From Pseudarthrobacter phenanthrenivorans Sphe3 (GTDB lineage: Bacteria > Actinomycetota > Actinomycetes > Actinomycetales > Micrococcaceae): a DNA stretch of 64,000 nucleotides. Under the pieces are notes generated by a model that was not told where the DNA came from, ran no database searches, and was given only the letters and a program-made list of their open reading frames with translations. The number at the start of each line of letters is the position of its first letter. Within the stretch, counting starts at the first letter, position 1. The stretch spans positions 992,001 through 1,056,000 of the forward strand of contig NC_015145.1 of the NCBI RefSeq assembly GCF_000189535.1, in the 5' to 3' direction. The translations under genes were made by a program, and so were the position numbers. Positions 42,166 to 51,260 of this stretch are shown here, one piece after another.

Positions 42166-42716
42166 GGGCCAGGCGCCGGCCCACGGCGATCGGGGGACTG
42201 AGGTGAACCGCGGAGGAATCCGGCGAGGGCCCCGCTGTAGGCCACAAGCACTTCATTGGCCAGGTCCTGGGCTCCCTCCCCGGCAAGCGGGCGGGACAGA
42301 TGCAGAAGGCGCTCGGAGAGCAGGGCGGTGTCACCAGCCAGGACGTCGCTGATTTCGTTCGCGGCCTGGGGGAGCTCGGTGGCGGCGGCCAGGAAGGCAC
42401 ACCACCGTGACGGGTGACCGTGGGTTTCCCGGTAGGAAGCCAGGGCGTCGAAGACCGCGAGCAACCGGTCGACGTCATTGTCGGCCGCAACGATGTGCTG
42501 GTCCCAGACCCTCTGCCAGTCCGACAACCGGACCCGCAACACTTCGGCAACCAAGGCGTCCTTGCTGCCGAAGTGCGTGTACAAGGTGGCCGCGGAAACC
42601 TCCGCCTGGCGCAGCAGATCATCGACGGGAGTGTCCCGGATACCGCGTTCAAACAGCACCTGATCGGCCGCCTCGAGCAGCCGGGTGCGCGCAGGAACTC
42701 GTTGGCCGGTGGTCAC
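42057..42716 (-). CDS. TetR-family regulator with a C-terminal frameshift
   Basis: A TetR repressor whose helix-turn-helix (about 29-58, DTPVDDLLRQAEVSAATLYTHFGSKDALVAEVL) is intact. A run of five G (42192-42196) shifts the frame at residue ~174. One G fewer would restore an IAVGRRLAHAAVQAHSRD end with a stop at 42134, typical of the subfamily; as written, the protein has a Pro/Arg-rich tail to 42057. The GTG at 42716 is six bases after a TATACT box, so the transcript is probably leaderless. It is divergent from the MFS gene it presumably controls. Confidence 0.8.
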   Translation of the reverse strand: MTTGQRVPARTRLLEAADQVLFERGIRDTPVDDLLRQAEVSAATLYTHFGSKDALVAEVLRVRLSDWQRVWDQHIVAADNDVDRLLAVFDALASYRETHGHPSRWCAFLAAATELPQAANEISDVLAGDTALLSERLLHLSRPLAGEGAQDLANEVLVAYSGALAGFLRGSPQSPDRRGPAPGPCSSSGPQPRLTHSSAGPRCAPSWKNAACSCQRLMR

Positions 42717-42754
42717 CACATCAGTATATGTAACCCAAATACAGAACGCGCGTT
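42717..42754. promoter_or_regulatory. TetR promoter and operator candidate
   Basis: Minus-strand TATACT (42728-42723) lies six bases before the GTG start. AACGCGCGTT (42745-42754) is a perfect palindrome in the divergent region to the MFS gene, a candidate TetR site. Confidence 0.5.
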
Positions 42755-42872
42755 TTGATGTAGCATAGCGACCGTTACGGCCTCTCAGTCAGAGCTGCGA
42801 TGAGACCTACGGGCTGGTGCTGGTCGGCGAACAGGTGCGCGAGGTTGCTGCGCCAGATCGAGGAGGAGTTCT

Positions 42873-44042
42873 GTGAAGCTTTCAGCGGGCGGTCGAATCG
42901 GCCTGGCCGGAGCAGCGGTGGTGGGAGTCGCCTTTGGCATGGCCCGCTACGCCTATGGTCTGACGCTGCCGAACATACGGGAGGACCTGGGTCTGTCCGA
43001 GCTGGTGCTCGGCATCATCGCCAGCGCAACGTTCGCGGGCTACTTGGCTGGATTGCTGCTGGCAGGGCCCCTCGCTGCCCGGCACGGTTCGCGTGCTCCG
43101 ACGACCGTGGGAGGAGCCAGCGGTGTTCTGGGCGCGGTGGTTGTCGCATTCGCGCAGTCTCCGGGACTGCTCGCCGCCGGTGTGATCCTGGCTGGCAGCG
43201 CCGGCGGCTGGGTCTGGGCGCCCTACTCGGACATCGTGACCCGTGCGGTGCCCTTGCGTCAGCAGCCCAGGGCGTTGGCCATCATCACCACCGGCACCAG
43301 CGGCGGACTGGTGCTGCTGGGCGGGCTGGCTGTCCTGGCAATACTGGGTTCCTGGCGACTGGTCTGGGTCGGCATCGCCTTGGCCGCGGCAGCCGCCGCA
43401 CTTGTGAACCTTCGCTTCGTACCGAAAACCAGGCCTGACCCAGTTGCGATCGACCGTCACGATGCCTCCGCACTGTTTGCAGCGCTGCGCGGCCCGTGCG
43501 CCTACGCGGTGGCCTACTTTGCCGCCGTCGTCATCTACTTCACCTACGCCGCCGACGTCCTCGGCAGCGGTGCCCTCCCAGCGGGAGCCGTCCCGGCGCT
43601 CTACGCGGGCATTGGCCTCTGCGGCGTGGTAGGCGTGGCGACCGGAGCCTTCGCGGCTCGGATGGGCAGTTCGAGGGTGGCCGGGCTGTCCCTTGGAGCG
43701 GTCGGTGCAGCACTGGCGCTGCTCGGGGTGGCAAGCGATTCCCTGACCGCGACGGCGATTTCGACGTGCATTTTCGGAGCGGGATACATGGCAGGATCTG
43801 CGGTGCTCGCGATTTGGACCGCCGAACTGGTGCCCGAGCGCGCAGGCGAGGCGTTCACGGCAGTCCTAATCGTGGGGGCACTCAGCTCTGTCGCGGCCCC
43901 GGCCCTGGCCGGCGCGGTGATCGCCGGGGTGGGTCTGGGACCGCTATTGGTCTTCGCCGCCGCGGCGTCACTGCTCAGCGGGATGGCGCTGGTGTTGCGT
44001 CCGTCCCCGCACCGGGCCGCCGTCGGTGGTCCCAGACCCTGA
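42873..44042 (+). CDS. MFS transporter (YbfB/CynX-like)
   Basis: A 389-residue MFS protein with about 12 helices. It opens with GVAFGMARYAYGLTLPNIREDLGLS (about 18-42), typical of YbfB/CynX-type transporters, and has GPLAARHGSRAP in the 2-3 loop. Substrate unknown; probably an exporter given the divergent TetR gene. GTG at 42873 follows GAGGAGG by five bases. Confidence 0.87.
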   Translation: MKLSAGGRIGLAGAAVVGVAFGMARYAYGLTLPNIREDLGLSELVLGIIASATFAGYLAGLLLAGPLAARHGSRAPTTVGGASGVLGAVVVAFAQSPGLLAAGVILAGSAGGWVWAPYSDIVTRAVPLRQQPRALAIITTGTSGGLVLLGGLAVLAILGSWRLVWVGIALAAAAAALVNLRFVPKTRPDPVAIDRHDASALFAALRGPCAYAVAYFAAVVIYFTYAADVLGSGALPAGAVPALYAGIGLCGVVGVATGAFAARMGSSRVAGLSLGAVGAALALLGVASDSLTATAISTCIFGAGYMAGSAVLAIWTAELVPERAGEAFTAVLIVGALSSVAAPALAGAVIAGVGLGPLLVFAAAASLLSGMALVLRPSPHRAAVGGPRP

Positions 44043-44072
44043 TTAGTCAGTGGCCTCGATGCCCTGCCGCTT
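44043..44072 (-). other. 3'-end fragment of the arr fusion gene
   Basis: On the minus strand this reads KRQGIEATD and a stop; the fusion gene at 31575 ends KRQGIEAID and the same stop. 28 of 30 bases match 31575-31604, with 22 consecutive identities. No further arr sequence follows. Confidence 0.7.
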
Positions 44073-44100
44073 GGGGCGAGCGCGGCTCTGCACGACGAAG

Positions 44101-44126
44101 GGCTCCGTCCCAAGGGACGGAGCCTT
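44101..44126. terminator. Bidirectional terminator
   Basis: GGCTCCGTCC (44101-44110), loop CAAG, GGACGGAGCC (44115-44124), then TT. Perfect 10-bp stem between the convergent MFS and oxidoreductase genes. Confidence 0.8.
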
Positions 44127-44141
44127 CCTCAGATGCCAGGA

Positions 44142-45071
44142 TCACGAACCCTGGTCTACGGCAACCACGATCTTGCCGCGGGTGTGCCCTTCCATGTTGG
44201 ACCGGAAGGCATCAGCGGCCTTTTCCAGCGGGAAGACCTCGGCGACTTCCACCCGCATTTTTCGGCTGTCCACCAGGTCGGCGAGTTCCTCCAGGTCGGT
44301 CCCCACAGGCTTGACCCACATCCAGTCGCCGCCGTGCTCTTCCACTTCACTGTCGGCGATCGAGGCGTGCCGGCCCCCTTCGGCCAGCACGGCCAGCGTC
44401 GCCCCCAGGTTTCCGCCGACGAAATCGGCAACCACGTCAACGCCGTCAGGACGTAGCCCGCGTACACGTCCTGCGAGCCCGTCCCCGTAGGCAACCGGTT
44501 CGGCTCCGAGGGAGCGGAGGAACTCGTGGTTCTTCTCAGAGGCAGTGGCAATGACACTGGCTCCGAGCGCCACAGCGATCTGGATGCCAAGGGACCCGAC
44601 GCCTCCGGAACCTCCGTGGATCAGGACGGTTTCGCCGGATTTCAGGCCCAGCCGGTTGAGAACCTGGTAGGCGGTCAGGCCGGCCAGCGGCAGGCCCGCC
44701 GACTCGTTCCACCCGAGCGAGGCAGGCTTCCGGGCAAGGACCCGTTCCGGCAGGGCGATGTATTCGGCAAAGCTGCCACCGTGGACGTAGTCCTTGCGGC
44801 CGTAGGCGATGACCTCGTCGCCTGGCTGGAACTGCCGGGCATCGATACCCACCGACTCGACTACCCCTGCCACATCCCAGCCGGGGATGGCGGGAAACTG
44901 CAGATCCATGATGGGATCCAGGTACCCCGCCATGATTTTCCAGTCCACCGGGTTCACTGCGGCTGCCTTGACCTTGACCAGGACCATTCCCGGCCCGACT
45001 TTCGGCATTGGCTGCTCGCCGAACTCGAGGACGTCAGGGTTTCCGTATGAGCTGTAAGTGATTGCCTTCAT
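44142..45071 (-). CDS. NADPH:quinone oxidoreductase-like MDR protein
   Basis: A 309-residue medium-chain dehydrogenase/reductase of the zinc-free quinone reductase type. The GroES-like half ends in PGDEVIAYGRK; the coenzyme site is ILHGGSGGVGSLGIQIA (about 141-157). It should reduce quinones or enals with NADPH. ATG at 45071 is the conventional start (MKAITYSSYGNPDVLEFGE); an in-frame GTG at 45080 adds three residues. Convergent with the MFS gene. Confidence 0.88.
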   Translation of the reverse strand: MKAITYSSYGNPDVLEFGEQPMPKVGPGMVLVKVKAAAVNPVDWKIMAGYLDPIMDLQFPAIPGWDVAGVVESVGIDARQFQPGDEVIAYGRKDYVHGGSFAEYIALPERVLARKPASLGWNESAGLPLAGLTAYQVLNRLGLKSGETVLIHGGSGGVGSLGIQIAVALGASVIATASEKNHEFLRSLGAEPVAYGDGLAGRVRGLRPDGVDVVADFVGGNLGATLAVLAEGGRHASIADSEVEEHGGDWMWVKPVGTDLEELADLVDSRKMRVEVAEVFPLEKAADAFRSNMEGHTRGKIVVAVDQGS

Positions 45072-45200
45072 GCCTTTCACAATTGCACAGGCATGCTTCG
45101 CTATTCCGGATCCCGGCGCAAAGTGGTGGATCGCACGGCAAGGTCAGGCCGGGAGCGAATGCACGCATGAAAAGGGGGCGATGTTGTGGGGCTTGGGAAG

Positions 45201-46859
45201 CTACCCAGCCACCGCCGCCTTCGCTGCCTGGGAGGCGTTCATCCATTCGGTCAGCCATGGCGCCCGGACGCTGGACGTGATGCGGCAGTCGGCCACGAAG
45301 GTCCCGTTAGCGCCGGCATCGATCCAGCCTTGCAGCGCGGACAGGTCATCGAGGGACCGGATCACCGCCGACTCCGCACCCAGAGCCCGGGCGACACCAC
45401 TGAAGTCCACCTCCGGGATCAGCATCGGCTTTTCGGTCAGGCCCTGCGAGCCGTACTGGTGGATCTCGGCCCCGTAGGCGGCGTCGTTATAGATCACCAC
45501 GATCGCGCTGCGGGCTGCGCCGATCAGCGATTCGAGGTCAGCCAAGCCCATCAGGAAGCCGCCGTCGCCGGAGGCCAGCACCAGGGTGCGGCCGTCTTCA
45601 ACCGCGCGGGCAGCCCCGACGGCGCTAGCAAGCCCCAGCCCGATCGTCTGGTACGCGGTTCCGACCATCACCAGGTCCTGCGGCCGCGGGATGTTCCAGT
45701 ACATGGGCGCCCACCCGATGAAGTGCCCGCCGTCCTGGACAACCGTGCGGCGCTCCGGCAGCACGGCATCCAGAGCGGAGGCCAGTGCGCGCGGGTCAAG
45801 CCGCCCGTCCTCTCTTTCAACAGATCCAGTAGCGTGGCCCGGTCCCGCAGCAAGACGCTTGGAGGCTTCCGCACGCCAAGCCCCGGCAGCAGCCACACCA
45901 TCAACCAAGGACAGAAGCCGCGAAGCAGCAGCCTTCGCGTCCGCCCGGACGAACACATCCACCCGCGGGTTCGTCGGCTCCACCGCGGTGTCGATCTGGA
46001 TCAGGATGCTGTCCGGGCCGAGCAGGTGCCCAAACCGCATGGTGAACGGGCTCAGGCTCGCCCCGGCCACCAGGACCACGTCCGCCTCGCCCATGAGCCC
46101 GGCGGCTGTATCGGTGCCGAAACCGCCGGCCACGCCCAGGTACCCCTCGCCATTGAGGAGGTTGAGCGCCAGGGCGGTTCCGGCGGTCAGTGCGCCGAGC
46201 CGGTCGGCGAGTTCGCGGAGCTCCGGGCCGGCGCCGGCAAGGTGCGCACCGCGGCCGGCGAGGATCAGCGGCCGCCGTGCCGCGGCGAGCAGACGGGCCA
46301 CCTGCCCAAGGTCCGTGCCGCCGTCGTGCATCACCTGAGGTGCGGTTGGCGCGGGAAGGTCCTCGTCCGTTGCCTCGAGCGCAGCGAGGTCGTAGGGGAT
46401 GGCAAGTACGACGGCGGTGCGCCGGGTGAGTGCGTACTCCACCGCCTGCCGGGTGATGGCGCCCGCGGCGTTGCGGGTGACGGCGAAGGTGGCCGCGCCG
46501 AGGCCCGCGGCGATGGCCGCCTGGTCCACGTCCCAGGGCCGGGCGCCGCTGGTGGGGGCGTCGCCGGTGACCAGCACCACCGGGATCTGCGCCTGGACCG
46601 CTTCGGCCAGCGCGGTGAGCGCGTTGGTGTAGCCGGGGCCGTAGGTGGTGGTGCCCGCGGCGAGGCGTCCCGAGGCCCGGTAGTAGGCGTCGGCCGCGGC
46701 GATGGCGGCGCCCTCGTGCCGGACGGGCGTGAAGCGCAGGCCCTGTTTCTCCGCGGCGTCCAGGAAGTAGGCGTTGCCGTTGCCCATGACGCCGAAGACG
46801 TCGCTGACGTAGCTGCTGAGAACCTGTGCCACGCGGCCGGAGACGGTAAGTGAGGTCAT
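45201..46859 (-). CDS. Thiamine-diphosphate-dependent enzyme, acetolactate-synthase-like
   Basis: A 552-residue ThDP enzyme with the three-domain layout: Pyr domain with the activating Glu 49 in RHEGAAIAAADAYYRASGR, a central domain (about 190-320) and a PP domain with LASGDGGFLMGLADLESLIGAARSAIVVIYNDAAYGAE (about 425-462; GDG-x~25-N motif). Relatives include acetolactate synthase, benzoylformate decarboxylase and oxalyl-CoA decarboxylase; FAD-site features are not evident. The ATG at 46859 was chosen because it precedes the Pyr domain directly. Confidence 0.88.
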   Translation of the reverse strand: MTSLTVSGRVAQVLSSYVSDVFGVMGNGNAYFLDAAEKQGLRFTPVRHEGAAIAAADAYYRASGRLAAGTTTYGPGYTNALTALAEAVQAQIPVVLVTGDAPTSGARPWDVDQAAIAAGLGAATFAVTRNAAGAITRQAVEYALTRRTAVVLAIPYDLAALEATDEDLPAPTAPQVMHDGGTDLGQVARLLAAARRPLILAGRGAHLAGAGPELRELADRLGALTAGTALALNLLNGEGYLGVAGGFGTDTAAGLMGEADVVLVAGASLSPFTMRFGHLLGPDSILIQIDTAVEPTNPRVDVFVRADAKAAASRLLSLVDGVAAAGAWRAEASKRLAAGPGHATGSVEREDGRLDPRALASALDAVLPERRTVVQDGGHFIGWAPMYWNIPRPQDLVMVGTAYQTIGLGLASAVGAARAVEDGRTLVLASGDGGFLMGLADLESLIGAARSAIVVIYNDAAYGAEIHQYGSQGLTEKPMLIPEVDFSGVARALGAESAVIRSLDDLSALQGWIDAGANGTFVADCRITSSVRAPWLTEWMNASQAAKAAVAG

Positions 46860-47071
46860 GCAGCGATCATGTGACGCAGACCTCAGAAACAGCAAGAGGT
46901 GAGTTTACGGTTGGGACTTTTGGCAGCAGAATCGTGGGGAAGTGACAAAACGCCCACCTAAGCCAACAACGTGAAGTGACGATCAATCCTTTAGCTGTGG
47001 TGCTTCTGGGGACCCGCCTCACCCGTCGGCAGTGAACGCCGAATCACTGACGGACCATCCGGAGGCGCCAC

Positions 47072-47113
47072 AAAGGTATGGCTGCTGATCTAACGAGCAG
47101 CAGCCATACCTTT
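47072..47113. terminator. Perfect 16-bp hairpin
   Basis: AAAGGTATGGCTGCTG (47072-47087) and its exact complement (47098-47113) with a 10-base loop. It lies after the minus-strand lipoprotein gene. Nothing else is apparent in 46860-47071. Confidence 0.65.
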
Positions 47114-47185
47114 GGAGTCAGCGAAGCCGAGCAATTTCATGCTGTCCTACCGGACGTAGACAGTCACGGCCACCTGCTGTGGGTA

Positions 47186-47635
47186 TCAGTTCTTTTTGAG
47201 GTTTACCGTCGTGGTAGTTCCAAGTGCACTGACCTTGTAGCTGATGCTGCCACCTTCATACTTGAATTCCTTGGTGGCGTCACTGGAAGCGAGGAGGGCT
47301 GACTGAGTGGCCTCGACATCCCGCTGCGACGTCCAAGTGTAGGGTTCGCTGGCGCTTGTGGGGGCGGCGAACGTTCCGACCCAGTAGATCGAGGTCGTAT
47401 TGCCACCGTCGGAAACCCACTCGATGGTCATCTTGTCGGCCGTGATAGTGGCCTGCTGGTATGACGTCTCGCTGTTCGGGTTGCTCTGCTTCCATGCGCC
47501 CGTCAGATCAGGAATCTTCGGAGCCTCCTGCGTCGTCTGAGTGTCGGCAGCACCGCTTGTAGTGCTTCCTGCTCCACCGCATGCAGTCAAGGCAAGAACG
47601 GCAACGAGAGCAAGAGATGCAATGGACTTCTTCAA
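47186..47635 (-). CDS. Small lipoprotein
   Basis: A 149-residue lipoprotein. Start TTG at 47635 follows GGGGGAAT by three bases. The signal ends in the lipobox LALTACGG (Cys about 19), then a Thr/Ser-rich linker and a globular domain with LTGAWKQSNPNSETSYQQA (about 44-62) and YWVGTFAAPTSA. I do not recognise the mature domain. It is anchored to the outside of the membrane. No neighbour suggests its job. Confidence 0.72.
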   Translation of the reverse strand: MKKSIASLALVAVLALTACGGAGSTTSGAADTQTTQEAPKIPDLTGAWKQSNPNSETSYQQATITADKMTIEWVSDGGNTTSIYWVGTFAAPTSASEPYTWTSQRDVEATQSALLASSDATKEFKYEGGSISYKVSALGTTTTVNLKKN

Positions 47636-47807
47636 GGATTCCCCCAAATAGAAAAAAGTGAATGATGCATCGAGAATCATATGCCGGGATCCACGTCCGC
47701 GAGCGCAAGCAGGCTTAAGCCGTAGATCGCAAGAACGCGAACGCCTGCCTCGCGCAATGGGGAGCGACTGGTCTGGTCCTGCGCGTAGATGAGGACGTCG
47801 CCGTAGA

Positions 47808-48311
47808 TTACTCCGCCCGGCGGGACTCCTGCTCGGAGAGCCGGCTGATGAGGCCGTCGTACCGGGGCGGCATGAGTTCCATGACCGAGATGGCGGTGCT
47901 GGTCCGCTGGATCCCGTCGATCTCCAGGATCTGGTTGGTGATGCGGTAGAGGTCGGCGGTGCCGCGGGCCACCACCTTCGCCATGAGGTCCGCGTCGCCG
48001 GTGGTGGCGTGCACCTCGATGACCTCCGGGATCGCGGCGAGCCCGCTTTCCACCGAGCCGAACCGCGTCTGGCTGATTTCCAGCGAGAGGAAGGCCATCA
48101 GTTCGTAGCCCAGCGCGGCGGGGTCCAGTCTGCGGCTGAAGGAGCGGAGCGCGCCGCTGCGCTCCAGCCGCGCCAACCGGGCGTGAACCGTGTTGCGGGC
48201 GACGCCGAGTGTCCGGGAGAGTGCCAGGGCGCTGGCTTCGGGGTCCTTGTCCAGGGCAAGAATGATCCTGCCGTCCAAGGAATCGAGGGTGCGAGAGTTC
48301 GCGATGGTCAT
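47808..48311 (-). CDS. Lrp/AsnC-family regulator
   Basis: A 167-residue Lrp protein: winged helix (about 11-55, ALALSRTLGVARNTVHARLARLERSG) and the ligand-binding RAM domain (about 75-150). It is divergent from an aminotransferase and amino-acid permease and probably controls them according to an amino-acid ligand, the usual arrangement. GGTGAAAAT precedes the ATG. The palindrome TACTAGTA (48326-48333) lies in the divergent region. Confidence 0.9.
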   Translation of the reverse strand: MTIANSRTLDSLDGRIILALDKDPEASALALSRTLGVARNTVHARLARLERSGALRSFSRRLDPAALGYELMAFLSLEISQTRFGSVESGLAAIPEVIEVHATTGDADLMAKVVARGTADLYRITNQILEIDGIQRTSTAISVMELMPPRYDGLISRLSEQESRRAE

Positions 48312-48404
48312 ATTTTCACCAAAGGTACTAGTAGTTGAGCAGAAGTCCCAATGGCTAAAGGGTATCTTGCATTGTGGTCCGGATCACTTCCATGATCGGT
48401 CCCT

Positions 48405-49502
48405 ATGACCCCTGAACAACTCCTGGCCGAACCGCGGGCCGCGCTGCCCACCCTTCGCAGCGCCGTCACCGGCCTTCCGGCCTACGTCCCGGGGCGCCGC
48501 AGCCTCGGTGCGGACATCGCCGCCCTCGCCAGCAATGAAAGCCACTACGAGCCCCTGCCGGCAGCCACCGCTGCGGTCGCCGAGGCGGCCGGCAGGATGA
48601 ACCGCTACCCGGACATGGCCGCCGTCGAACTCCGCGAACGGATCGCCCTGCACATGGGCGTCACCGCGGAGGAAGTTGCGGTGGGGCCCGGCAGCGTGGG
48701 CGTCCTGCAGCAGATCATCACCGGACTGTGCGACGCCGGGGATGAGGTGGTCTTCGCGTGGCGCTCCTTCGAGGCCTATCCCATCCTGGTGGAGCTGGCG
48801 GGCGCCCGGCCGGTCCGGGTCCCGCTGGACGACGCCGAGGGCCACGACCTGGACGCCATGGCCGCCGCCGTCACCGGCCGCACCAAGGTGATCCTGCTCT
48901 GCACGCCCAACAACCCCACCGGCGTGCCGATCAGCCACCGCCGCCTCGAGGCTTTCCTGCAGTCCGTCCGCTCCGACGTCCTGGTGGTGATCGACGAGGC
49001 CTACGTGGAGTACGCCGACGCCGGCAGCGGCCCCGACTCCCTGGCGCTCTACCGCCGGTACCCGAACGTCTGCATCCTGCGCACCTTCTCCAAGGCCTAC
49101 GGGCTCGCCGGCCTGCGCATCGGCTACGCAATTACGACGGCGGCAATCGCCGAAGGTTTGCGCCGCACCGCGCTGCCCTTCGCCGTGAGCGCGCTGGCAC
49201 AGAAGGCCGCCATCGCCTCGCTGGATGCGGGGGAGGAGATGGCAGGTCGGGTCTCTTTGGTGAAGCAGGAGCGGGCGCGGATGGCCGCGGAGCTGGAAGC
49301 CCAGGGCTGGAAGCTGCAGCCAAGCCAGGGCAACTTCCTGTGGATCCGCGCGGATGCTGCGCTCCTGGCGGCGCTGGTGGACGCCTTCAACGGCGCGGGC
49401 ATCATGGTCCGTGCGTACCCGGGGGACGGCGTGCGGATCACCGTGGCCGACCCCGCCTCCAACGACCGCGTGCTCCGGCTCCTCGCAGCCCACACGGCCT
49501 GA
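48405..49502 (+). CDS. PLP-dependent aminotransferase, HisC-like
   Basis: A 365-residue class I/II aminotransferase of the histidinol-phosphate type. The PLP-Schiff-base Lys is K230 in RTFSKAYGLAGLRIGY; N170 (TPNNPTG) and D197 (VVIDEAY) contact the cofactor. No other his gene is near, and the neighbours are an Lrp regulator and an APC permease, so it more likely transaminates an aromatic or branched-chain amino acid than it makes histidine. A housekeeping hisC may lie elsewhere. Confidence 0.88.
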   Translation: MTPEQLLAEPRAALPTLRSAVTGLPAYVPGRRSLGADIAALASNESHYEPLPAATAAVAEAAGRMNRYPDMAAVELRERIALHMGVTAEEVAVGPGSVGVLQQIITGLCDAGDEVVFAWRSFEAYPILVELAGARPVRVPLDDAEGHDLDAMAAAVTGRTKVILLCTPNNPTGVPISHRRLEAFLQSVRSDVLVVIDEAYVEYADAGSGPDSLALYRRYPNVCILRTFSKAYGLAGLRIGYAITTAAIAEGLRRTALPFAVSALAQKAAIASLDAGEEMAGRVSLVKQERARMAAELEAQGWKLQPSQGNFLWIRADAALLAALVDAFNGAGIMVRAYPGDGVRITVADPASNDRVLRLLAAHTA

Positions 49503-49544
49503 ACTTTTCTCCCCAACAGTTACCAACAACTAAGAGGACTCCCC

Positions 49545-50957
49545 ATGGAACAACAGACAAAGACGTCTGCCCGCGCCCTCGGCGCGGCCCTGAAACCCCG
49601 CCAGCTCACGATGATGGGCCTGGGCAGCGCGATCGGCGCCGGCCTGTTCATCGGCTCCGGCGCGGGCATACAGGCCGCCGGCCCGGCCGTGCTGATCTCC
49701 TACCTGGTGGCCGGCACCCTGATCATCCTGGTGATGTGGGCCCTTGGCGAGATGGCCGCCGCCAACCCGGACAGCGGTGCGTTCTCCGTCTACACCGCCA
49801 AGGCTTATGGGCCGGTGGCCGGTGCCACGGTTGGCTGGCTCTGGTGGCTCCAGCTCGTGGTGGTCATCGCGGCCGAGGCGCTGGGTGCGGCAGGCCTGCT
49901 GGCCACCATCTTCCCGGCCCTGCCGGTATGGCTGATGGCTTTCGTGTTCATCGTGGTGCTCACCGCCGTGAACCTGACCAGCGTGAAGAATTTCGGCGAG
50001 TTCGAGTTCTGGTTTGCACTGCTGAAGGTGGCGGCCATCGTCGCGTTCCTGCTGGTTGGCTTCGCACTGCTCTTCGGCTTGGTACCGGGCGTGCAGTCGC
50101 CGGGCCTGTCCAACTTTATGGGCGAGGGCTTCGCGGTCAACGGCTTCGGCGGGATCGCGACGGCGCTGTTTGTGGTGGCGTTCGCGTTCGGCGGCACCGA
50201 GATCGTGTCCGTGGCTGCAGCCGAGACGGCAGAACCTGCCCGCAGCGTGAAGAAGGCCGTCCGGACCGTGCTGTGGCGCATCCTGGTGTTCTACATCGGC
50301 GCGATCTTCATCATCGCTGCGGTTGTTCCCGTGGGTTCGGAGGGGCTGAAGAGCCCATTCGCCGCCGTGCTGGATGCAGCCGGCATGCCCGGTGCAGCCA
50401 CCGCCATCACCCTGGTAGCCGTCGCAGCACTGCTCTCCGCGCTCAACGCCAACCTCTACGGCGCATCCCGGATGGCGTACTCGCTGGCCGAGCGGGGCGA
50501 AGCACCGCGTTGGCTCGCTTCCGTGTCGAAGGCCCGGGTTCCGGTGGTCGCGGTCCTGGCCAGCGTTGCCTTCGGCGTTGTCACAGTGGTGCTGGAGCTG
50601 ATGTTCCCCGAGATGGTCCTTGGCGTCCTGCTGAACATCGTTGGTTCCACGTGCCTGCTGGTGTGGACGTCAGCGCTGCTCGCCCAGCTCGCGCTGCGCC
50701 TCCGCGCCGACCGCGACGGGACGGAACTTCCCCTGCGGATGCCGGGCTTCCCGTGGCTCACCGGCCTTGGTCTGCTGATCCTCGCCGCGATCTTCACAGT
50801 GGGCTTCATCGGCGAGGACTCGCGTCCCCAGCTCCTGAGCACCTTCGGGCTCGTGGCGCTGCTGGCGGTGGCGTGCTGGGTGAACCACCGGAAGCGGGAC
50901 GCTCGGCCGAGTGTCGAATCTTCGGAAGATGACACGGAGCCGGTGCTCATCGACTGA
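49545..50957 (+). CDS. Amino acid permease (APC superfamily, AAT/GabP type)
   Basis: A 470-residue permease with 12 membrane helices. The AAT-family start is clear: ARALGAALKPRQLTMMGLGSAIGAGLFIGSGAGIQAAGPA (about 6-45), and EIVSVAAAETAEPARSVKKAVRT follows at about 222-244. It imports an amino acid with H+. It is 42 bases after the aminotransferase gene, so uptake and transamination form one operon, with the Lrp gene divergent. Confidence 0.92.
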   Translation: MEQQTKTSARALGAALKPRQLTMMGLGSAIGAGLFIGSGAGIQAAGPAVLISYLVAGTLIILVMWALGEMAAANPDSGAFSVYTAKAYGPVAGATVGWLWWLQLVVVIAAEALGAAGLLATIFPALPVWLMAFVFIVVLTAVNLTSVKNFGEFEFWFALLKVAAIVAFLLVGFALLFGLVPGVQSPGLSNFMGEGFAVNGFGGIATALFVVAFAFGGTEIVSVAAAETAEPARSVKKAVRTVLWRILVFYIGAIFIIAAVVPVGSEGLKSPFAAVLDAAGMPGAATAITLVAVAALLSALNANLYGASRMAYSLAERGEAPRWLASVSKARVPVVAVLASVAFGVVTVVLELMFPEMVLGVLLNIVGSTCLLVWTSALLAQLALRLRADRDGTELPLRMPGFPWLTGLGLLILAAIFTVGFIGEDSRPQLLSTFGLVALLAVACWVNHRKRDARPSVESSEDDTEPVLID

Positions 50958-50999
50958 AGCAAACGCCTGCACCCCGCCTTGGTTCAGTTGACACACGGA

Positions 51000-51029
51000 G
51001 GGCGCGTCCGGCTTTGGCCGGGCGCGCCC
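51000..51029 (+). terminator. Hairpin after the permease gene
   Basis: 13-base arms (51000-51012, 51017-51029) with one G-T wobble and a TTTG loop. No T-tract. The remaining 50958-51260 shows no gene. Confidence 0.65.
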
Positions 51030-51260
51030 ATCGCGTTCAATGCCAGGCAGGGGCTCCGGTGCGACGATGCTGGTCGCTGCTGGCACCTTCGCTGGGAACG
51101 ATGAGTGGGATTGTCGGTGCGTACGAAGCGTCCGCAAAGGGGTTGCCCTTCATTCACAAGAACCCCTCCAAATAGTGACACTTCCGATCTAAACTCAACT
51201 ATCGAGGCGAAATCGCTGAGAGTGACAACGTAGTCACAATTCGTGTGAAAGGGGAGCACG

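Noticed and set aside
48326..48333. TACTAGTA as an Lrp operator
   Set aside because: An 8-base palindrome alone is too short to be specific; kept only as a note in the Lrp entry.
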